DNA of 64,000 nt, taken from contig OY856186.1 in assembly GCA_963693315.1 (NCBI GenBank), positions 83,756,496 to 83,820,495 on the forward strand, read 5' to 3'. Shown here piece by piece: positions 58,130 through 64,000 of the stretch (position 1 is the first letter of the stretch; each line of letters opens with the position of its first letter). Source of the stretch: Diogma glabrata. Taxonomy: Eukaryota > Arthropoda > Insecta > Diptera > Cylindrotomidae. Under the pieces are notes generated by a model. It was not told where the DNA came from, ran no database searches, and worked only from the letters and a program-made list of their open reading frames with translations. The translations under genes were made by a program, and so were the position numbers.

Positions 58130-58960
58130 CAAAGTGAAACAATAACACATATTAAATTTTGGTCAACACTATTGTTTATTTTATTATAGAAAATTTTTCG
58201 AAAAGAAAATAGTCTCGAGAATGGATCGGTATAGGGACAGAATTCTGGATCACACTTTTATCTGTTTTATTTTAGCGGAATTTTGGTAGTGCAATTTGCA
58301 GAGAAAATTTTCAAAGTTAATTAGTTTCGAAATTAAATTTTTGGATAGCACTGTTACTTGTTATGTTATAGAGTAATTTGTTTTTGAAAAGTAGATAATT
58401 CCAGAAAGTTAATCGTTACAAAAACGGAATGTTTGCGGAAACAACTCGAGTAAAATAATATCGAGCATTTCGGGCCACAATTTATTTGTTTTATTTTTAA
58501 TCCATTTTTTAGGAGTGCAGTTTGCAAAGAAACAAAATTCAATGATAATTAGTATCAAAAACTAAATTTTTACTGTTACTTGTTTAATTTTAAAATATTT
58601 TTCTTGCCTTTGAAAAGAAAATAGTTTCCAAAAAAAAATTAATGAATCGATCGATCATTATGAAAGCAAAATTTTAACAAAAACAACGAGAGTTAATTAA
58701 TACTTAGAATTTTGGGACCACGATTTATTTGTTTTATTTTTAAAATAATTTTTATCAGTGAAAAGCAAAAGAAAATTTTTCGTAAGTTGTTCAATATTTA
58801 AAATTAAATTTTGAGTAGCACTATTATTAGTTTTGAGATGTATCGTTACCGATGTAAAATTTTTCACAACACAAATTTGTAAGTATTTAGTATTTTGGAC
58901 CACACTATTATTTGTTTAATTCATATTAGCTTTTACACTATCTTTGTTGAATTTTTTTTT
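58130..58960 (-). repeat. Degenerate ~110-190-bp repeats in the leader
   Basis: Variants of 'cac(t)attatttgttttatttta' recur at about 58165, 58255, 58350, 58480, 58570, 58720 and 58905. Several are followed by 'gaaaagaaaatagt' and, some 50 bp on, by 'aaaattaaattttt'. Strongly diverged tandem units. Confidence 0.6.
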
Positions 58961-59443
58961 ATTCTTTATTTGTTTTCAAATTAAAAGAAAAACATTATTC
59001 GGATTTCGTTTTGATAACAAAAAGAATTTATTCTTATAAATATGACTTTTTTTATTTATTTGTTGAATTTGTTTTTGAATAAAAAAGAAATTATTTTGAT
59101 TTCGTTTTAACGGAAAAGAAAAAAAAAATGACTGATATATTTGTTTGTATGATATTTGATCAGCACTTTTATTTTATTCTAAACTTTAATTTAACACTTA
59201 TTACGAAATCGATTTTATGAAAGATTTTATTCTATTAATTAACTAAAAAAAAATAAAAATTGGTACCTAGATTTTTTTTTTCTTGATTTCCTCCTGCTAG
59301 TTTGGATGTTTGATGGTTAGGTGTGTAAAGTTGGATGTTATAGATGTTATGTTGGTTTTTTTTTATGTATTTACCCTTGGTTGGATTAGTGGATGTTGTG
59401 TTGTTCATTTTAGGTGTTATCTTAATGTATTCAGCTGTGTAGC

Positions 59444-59556
59444 CTGGTTTAGATGGTATTTATTTAGCCTGGTTTAGGTGGTTTTTATTTAGCCTGGTTT
59501 AGGTGGTTTTTATATAGCCTGGTTTAGGTGGTTTTTATTTAGCCTGGTTTAGGTCG
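59444..59556 (-). repeat. 26-bp tandem repeat overlapping the PBS, ~4.5 units
   Basis: 'tagcctggtttaggtggttt' units, 26 bp apart, run from 59444 to the PBS. The last half-unit, CCTAAACCAGGCTA (minus), is part of the sequence that follows TGGCGA in the primer-binding site. Confidence 0.88.
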
Positions 59557-59559
59557 CCA
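59542..59559 (-). promoter_or_regulatory. Primer-binding site TGGCGACCTAAACC
   Basis: It begins directly after the 5' LTR end on the minus strand. TGGCGACC is the start seen in elements primed by tRNA-Arg (412/mdg1 type), from memory. Complementarity to a specific tRNA was not checked. Confidence 0.75.
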
Positions 59560-59912
59560 TATATTAATATAACTGATGGTATTCGTTATATTATTTTAGG
59601 TATGTTGAGGTTCGTTAAACATCTTTATTTACTTTAACACATTATTTATTTATGTTAATTTGGTTATTACATATACTTAATGTAATTACATTAAAACTAT
59701 ATAACACACAGAAAACCGGCAACTATTTTGAGTGTAACCTTTTATTCTCACAACATCACGTACACTGAATATCTATTAGTTTTATTTCTTTCAATTTCTT
59801 TCGTAAGAAACTGCAGCGTCAGGCGCTTGGAATATGATATATTTTTATGAATATACTTTAATGCTGATAATGTTATTAAAGTATAGTGTAACCCTTATGG
59901 TCAATCACTACA
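59560..59912 (-). repeat. 5' LTR (353 bp)
   Basis: Same length and ends as the 3' LTR. It would hold the element promoter; no TATA box is singled out. Confidence 0.95.
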
Positions 59913-59978
59913 ATCTGACAAATTTAACAAACACATGAATTTTAAAATATGTATAAGGAAATATTTTATTAAAACATA

Positions 59979-60200
59979 TTAGGCTTTTAAATTTATATGT
60001 TTGGCATGACAAAAACGACAACTCATATCCAAAGCACCACAAACATACGAATCAAAGTTACCTGGAATGACATTTAAAGCACACTTGAGCGAATCTCTCA
60101 AAATTACTAAGGAAATTTCTATTTCATCATTCACCATATTCAATTCTAAATCATCATTCATTTCTTCATTCACAACATTACCATTTATTTCATCTATCAT
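59979..60200 (-). pseudogene. Helitron-like replicase N-terminal fragment
   Basis: A 73-codon frame ending SYVCGALDMSCRFCHAKHINLKA. The pattern CG-x-M/L-D-x-x-C-x-x-C-x-A-x-H is the cysteine-rich opening of Helitron Rep/helicase proteins. The N-terminal part is acidic (EEMNDDLELN). No Rep HUH or helicase motif follows. It lies just outside the 5' LTR of the Gypsy element. Confidence 0.5.
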
Positions 60201-60244
60201 AAAAAAACAAACAACTCTAACTCTTCGAATACGATAAACTTTAA

Positions 60245-60905
60245 GAATTAAATTTCATTTCGTTTTTGTATGTATGTAAACTTATAATGCATATGTATAT
60301 AAATAGTTTTTCGTTTATAATAACTTTTTTATTTATGATCCGAAAAATCCCAAAAATCTTTAAAACCTAAGTTACAGTAATATCAATTAGCACTGAAAAT
60401 TTGAAATTAATTAAGATTTTATTCTCTTTCATTCACAAACAATATTTATTAAAAATTCTAACAATCAAATTTACGATCTCAAACTATCATACCAAACACA
60501 CACATCACAAAATTGTCGTGAATCCTCTTTCATTCACAAACAATATATATCTAACTAAATATTCAACGTATTAATGTATAAGATAAAACAACAAAGAAAA
60601 ATAACGCCCATACTCTCCTACATCAATACGTAAACTGAAAAGAAAATATAAACTACTGTAAACAAAGAAAAGATTTGGACGATTCCATTTGATCCATTTG
60701 ATTTGATTTGAGGGCAGTTGAATTCAAAAATACATTATAATTCGTCTATAACTTTTTTATTTATGATCCGAAAAATCCCAAAAATCTCTCAGATCTAGGT
60801 TAATAGAACTAATATCAGTTAGCAGGGAAAATTTGGAATCAGTGAAAATTCGAATAAAAAAGCCTTAGGCTGTACAATGTTCAAAGTTAGCGTATTATTA
60901 TATAA
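60245..60905 (+). repeat. Two more copies of the 50390 repeat
   Basis: 60245-60410 matches 50390-50560 closely. 60735-60905 matches its second half ('aacttttttatttatgatcc', 'ataaaaaagccttaggct'). Between them 'tcctctttcattcacaaacaatat' is also repeated twice (60425 and 60520). Confidence 0.8.
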
Positions 60906-61331
60906 GATTTACACATTGCTAACGCATTATTATTCAAAATTATAACTGCAGTGTAAATTTGTCTCTACACACTTAGAATCATTGATTATTTAGTTTACCA
61001 GCTTTGACTTTCAAAGATAGACACGTTAGGGGAATGATAATTTTACGTTTTGCATCATATTTTTTGTAAGAAATAAATTTCGAAACGGGTTTATATTGGA
61101 TGACCTGCTAGACATAGTTAAGGTTTACAAATTTCATTTGAAAAAACATTTTTTTATATTGATATACGAAATAAGCCGAGCCATCCAAAATTCCCATGTT
61201 TGTAGAACTACCCACATATTATTTTCTAAAATTAGCACTTGGAAGCAGAGGGTTGCCAATAACACGCTGCGACACGATTCCGTTTCCTTTTTACTCTATA
61301 ATAATGGAGTGTTTTTGCGAACATTGTTCTG
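60906..61331. other. No gene recognised
   Basis: AT-rich, with chance frames only. Confidence 0.5.
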
Positions 61332-61490
61332 GGTGGTTATTTTGTAGTGTTATCTCACTAGGTGAGATAAAAAGTGAGATAAAATATTTGTCTTTGATCG
61401 ATTATATTAGATAAAAGAAATCATTTAAACATAATTTTTTTATCTCACTATTTATCTCACCTAGTGAGATAACCCTATAAAATAACCATC
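61332..61490. mobile_element. 159-bp MITE, copy 2 (inverted relative to 7414-7569)
   Basis: Same terminal repeats (GGTGGTTATTTTGTAG) and the same internal 'gatcgattatattaga' and 'catttaaacat' in reverse order. It is flanked by ctg on both sides (61329-61331 and 61491-61493), a probable 3-bp target duplication. Confidence 0.9.
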
Positions 61491-61859
61491 CTGTTTTTAT
61501 TGCTCCTTTGGTTTCAAAGGCTTTAGCAACCCCTGTTTTAAAGTTTATGCTGTATTGTATATATGTTTCGCCTAAAAAATATCAGAGTTTAGTGTTCCCC
61601 GACTTCAAAAAGTTTGAGAACCAAGGCTCTAGATATTGCTTTATTATTTTATTTGTTAATTTAAATTTTGGAACTGTGCGTCGTTACAATATATAATGTA
61701 ATATATTTTTACTAAAACTTATTGTTAAATGTTTATTAATTAATTACGGATTATAACAATTATTAATTAAATATTCATTAATTAGTGAATATGCAAATAT
61801 ATATAACCGTGTCACATTCAAATAAAGACTGTTAAGTTGTAAGAAAATTGGCAGAGATC
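61491..61859. other. No gene; possible hAT-like end at ~61617
   Basis: 'aaaaagtttgagaaccaagg' at 61607-61626 resembles the inward end of a hAT terminal repeat (GTTTGAGAACCACTG), diverged at the last bases. Nothing else assignable. Confidence 0.4.
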
Positions 61860-62215
61860 TATTTAGATCTGAACAATATTTTGGTAGCTTTGTTTTTCAG
61901 TTTTCTATTTTCACATTTTTTGCAGATCTGAAGAGATCTCTGTAAATCTTGGTAGATCATTAAAGATCAAACGCAAATTTTTGCTTTGATCTTTGAAGAT
62001 CTATCGAGATTTGAAGAGATCTTTTCAAATCCTTGGAGATCTTCAAAGATCAAACGCTAATATTTTTCTTTGATCTTTGAAGATCTTCCTTGATCTAAAG
62101 AGATCTCGTCAGATCTGCAAAGATCAAACTCTCATTTTATTGACTCAAAACAAAGATCTCATTAGATTTAATTTGACCAAAGGAGGTCTATCAGATCTTT
62201 TTAGATCTCTCTATT
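61855..62215 (+). repeat. GATC-rich tandem repeat
   Basis: AGATCT- and GATC-containing words occur about every 10-15 bp. A unit of about 84 bp, starting 'gatcaaacgc', is visible at about 61966 and 62049 and partly at 62124. It ends beside the TA tract. No coding sequence. Confidence 0.85.
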
Positions 62216-62221
62216 TTTCCC

Positions 62222-62490
<269 letters not shown>

Positions 62491-64000
62491 CTTAAATATT
62501 GGAGAAGATCAGAGATCAAGTCCATAGCAATATGCATATTCCTAATGAAACCTCCCTCAAACTTTATATACTTTGTTTTTAAACTTTTTGTAAACATAAA
62601 ATCGCATGGGAAATGAATAAAATTTTCCAGTTTTCACTCAACATTTATTTTTACGACTTCATTGTAAATCTAACAAAAATACTAAAGTTGAAAAGCAAAA
62701 ACAACTGTTGTCTAGGGATTTTGTCAAATTTATTGTATATATTATTTGTTTGGACTTATATGTTAACCTCACGTAATCACAGATGTTGAAACAAAAGACA
62801 GAATAAAAATTTGGATATTTGTTGTTATAAGTCACGTAATGTATTGCTTTTTGAAGATTATGTATCAATAAGTGAAAATAAATAAGGAACTTTTTCTAAA
62901 TCTTGTCAAACTAAGAAATAAATTTAACCTGCCATCATGTTAATTTGTGGAAACTTTTAGACAAAAGATTATTATATATACGTACAAGTTTTTGTATATC
63001 CAGCAGTAAAATTATTATTCAAATCTCTAACGCTGATACGACAAGCCCCTTTATTTCTGTGTTTTTGCCATCAGACCAAGAGAGAACGTATAAAATAAAA
63101 TTGTCTTAGTAAAGCTTTTACGCAACTAGAAAATTATTTGAGGAGTACTATGTAAAGTTTCTGAAAACATATTTTCTTTGCAATAAAGGATTTGCTTGCA
63201 TTGTCCGTGTATCTCAAGTGTATGATAAGATGGAGGAAATAAAATAAAGGATAAAAAGCAAATTTTTAGACACTACTTTATTTTGTTCAATATTGTAATA
63301 AAGCTAATCGTGTCTTTATCGTCTAGATTTAGATCTAATTTCAAAGCTTTATCATAGTTCTTTCATGAACGAAAGCTCTAGTGGAGTAACAAACAAACCT
63401 TATGTTACTGAATGTAAAAAAAAAATGGAAAACATATATACTGGAAGCAACAAATTAGAATTGAGTTTACAGAACATTCATTATAATTGTTAATCAGAGC
63501 TTAAAATGATTGAAGTTCGTGTCAAACAGTAACTCCCAAACTCCCTAAAATCATAAAAACCAATTGATAAAAATCAACAGCTGCATGGATAACTCCTAGC
63601 CATTTTGTTTTATGTACACACAAAAATAATCACTTCTTTCTTATATTCAGGACAACTTTTTACTAAAGTTTATCAGAGACGCTTTAAGCTGGTAGTTTAT
63701 TTTTAGTATTCTCAAAATTCAATAGAAATTAATTTTAAAGAAAATGAAAAACCATAAGTTACCAACTTTCAAAGAGTATGAGTATCAAGACTAGAAGTTA
63801 TTAAACTTTCAAATAAAAAGTTGTTCGGCAGATCCCATAGTTGTTCGACTTGTTGAATTTTGAAACGAATCTGGATCTTGTATTTTCAGGTGAACTCTTA
63901 CTGACATACCTACGCTTCATATATTTCAATCAGTTTACGTCACCATAATTGATGTTAGATATCCTTTATAGAAAATGAAGAAATTTTCAGTATATTGCGT
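62491..64000. other. AT-rich DNA, no gene recognised
   Basis: No frame, repeat or RNA gene I can support. Confidence 0.55.

Larger units (their letters stand above)
57293..59541 (-). other. 2.2-kb leader between PBS and gag
   Basis: A long non-coding 5' leader with degenerate internal repeats at 58130-58960 and a 26-bp tandem array next to the PBS. One small frame (57778-57981) is described separately. A long leader is usual in the 412/mdg1 group. Confidence 0.75.
50685..59916 (-). mobile_element. Gypsy-superfamily LTR retrotransposon, 412/mdg1-like, with TSD ATCT
   Basis: A complete insertion on the minus strand: target duplication ATCT at 50685-50688 and 59913-59916, LTRs at both ends, a primer-binding site next to the 5' LTR, a polypurine tract next to the 3' LTR, gag, and pol in the order protease-RT-RNase H-integrase. 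No env-like frame lies between integrase and the 3' LTR. The internal order places it in Gypsy/Metaviridae; the PBS type and the Asn/Arg-rich Gag without a zinc knuckle suggest the 412/mdg1 group (inference). It is interrupted by a LINE at 52832-53358 and has a mutated protease motif, so this copy is not autonomous. Two LTR differences in 353 bp indicate recent insertion. Confidence 0.93.

Overview
This is an AT-rich, transposon-dominated stretch of an arthropod nuclear genome, almost certainly an insect. The evidence is a P450 N-terminus of insect microsomal type split by a 69-bp intron, a spliced secreted-peptide gene, and a TE complement of R1-like, CR1/L2-like, Penelope, 412/mdg1-like Gypsy, mariner, hAT, Helitron-like and many foldback/MITE elements. 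Nothing fixes the order of insect. There are no operons; host coding DNA is only about 0.8 kb of 64 kb.

Layout. 1-5 kb: a repeat copy, then two exons of a cytochrome P450 on the minus strand (2684-3274), then TE tails. 5-12 kb: a foldback element, a decayed R1-clade retrotransposon (minus, 6.05-8.8 kb) interrupted by a 156-bp MITE, and a 2.7-kb element with ~1-kb inverted arms. 12-13.5 kb: a decayed LINE. 14.0-21.4 kb: a small secreted-peptide gene (plus) whose 7-kb intron is almost wholly a degenerate (AAGTTCC)n heptamer satellite with a nearly pure core at 16.24-16.75 kb. 23-26 kb: LINE fragments, including one insertion with the full signature of twin priming (inverted 5' half, 14-bp target duplication) that carries a 2A-like peptide and a Cys-rich finger. 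28.3-29.7 kb: a 5'-truncated Penelope-like element with a GIY-YIG domain and a hammerhead-like fold downstream. 30-37 kb: inverted-repeat and tandem-repeat elements, and an LTR fragment split by a LINE. 38-40.7 kb: a TIR-bounded unit holding remnants of an intron-containing gene with a SAM-like motif. 41-50 kb: foldback repeats, a broken mariner, MITEs, a hAT remnant and a 440-bp near-perfect palindrome. 50.7-59.9 kb: a young 9.2-kb Gypsy-superfamily element (minus) with 353-bp LTRs that differ at 2 sites, a 4-bp target duplication, primer-binding site, polypurine tract, gag and pol; pol is split by a nested LINE and the protease motif is mutated. 60-64 kb: Helitron-like and other repeats, a GATC-rich tandem repeat, a long (TA)n tract and featureless AT-rich DNA.

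The window is best read as layered insertions: LINE into LTR element, MITE into R1, LTR element next to Helitron-like DNA, and satellite expansion inside an intron. The most interesting points are the TIR-bounded multi-exon gene remnant, the twin-primed 2A LINE, the heptamer satellite with a core-to-edge decay gradient and higher-order duplications, the Gypsy element's broken protease and candidate -1 frameshift heptamer, and the unrecognised secreted peptide.
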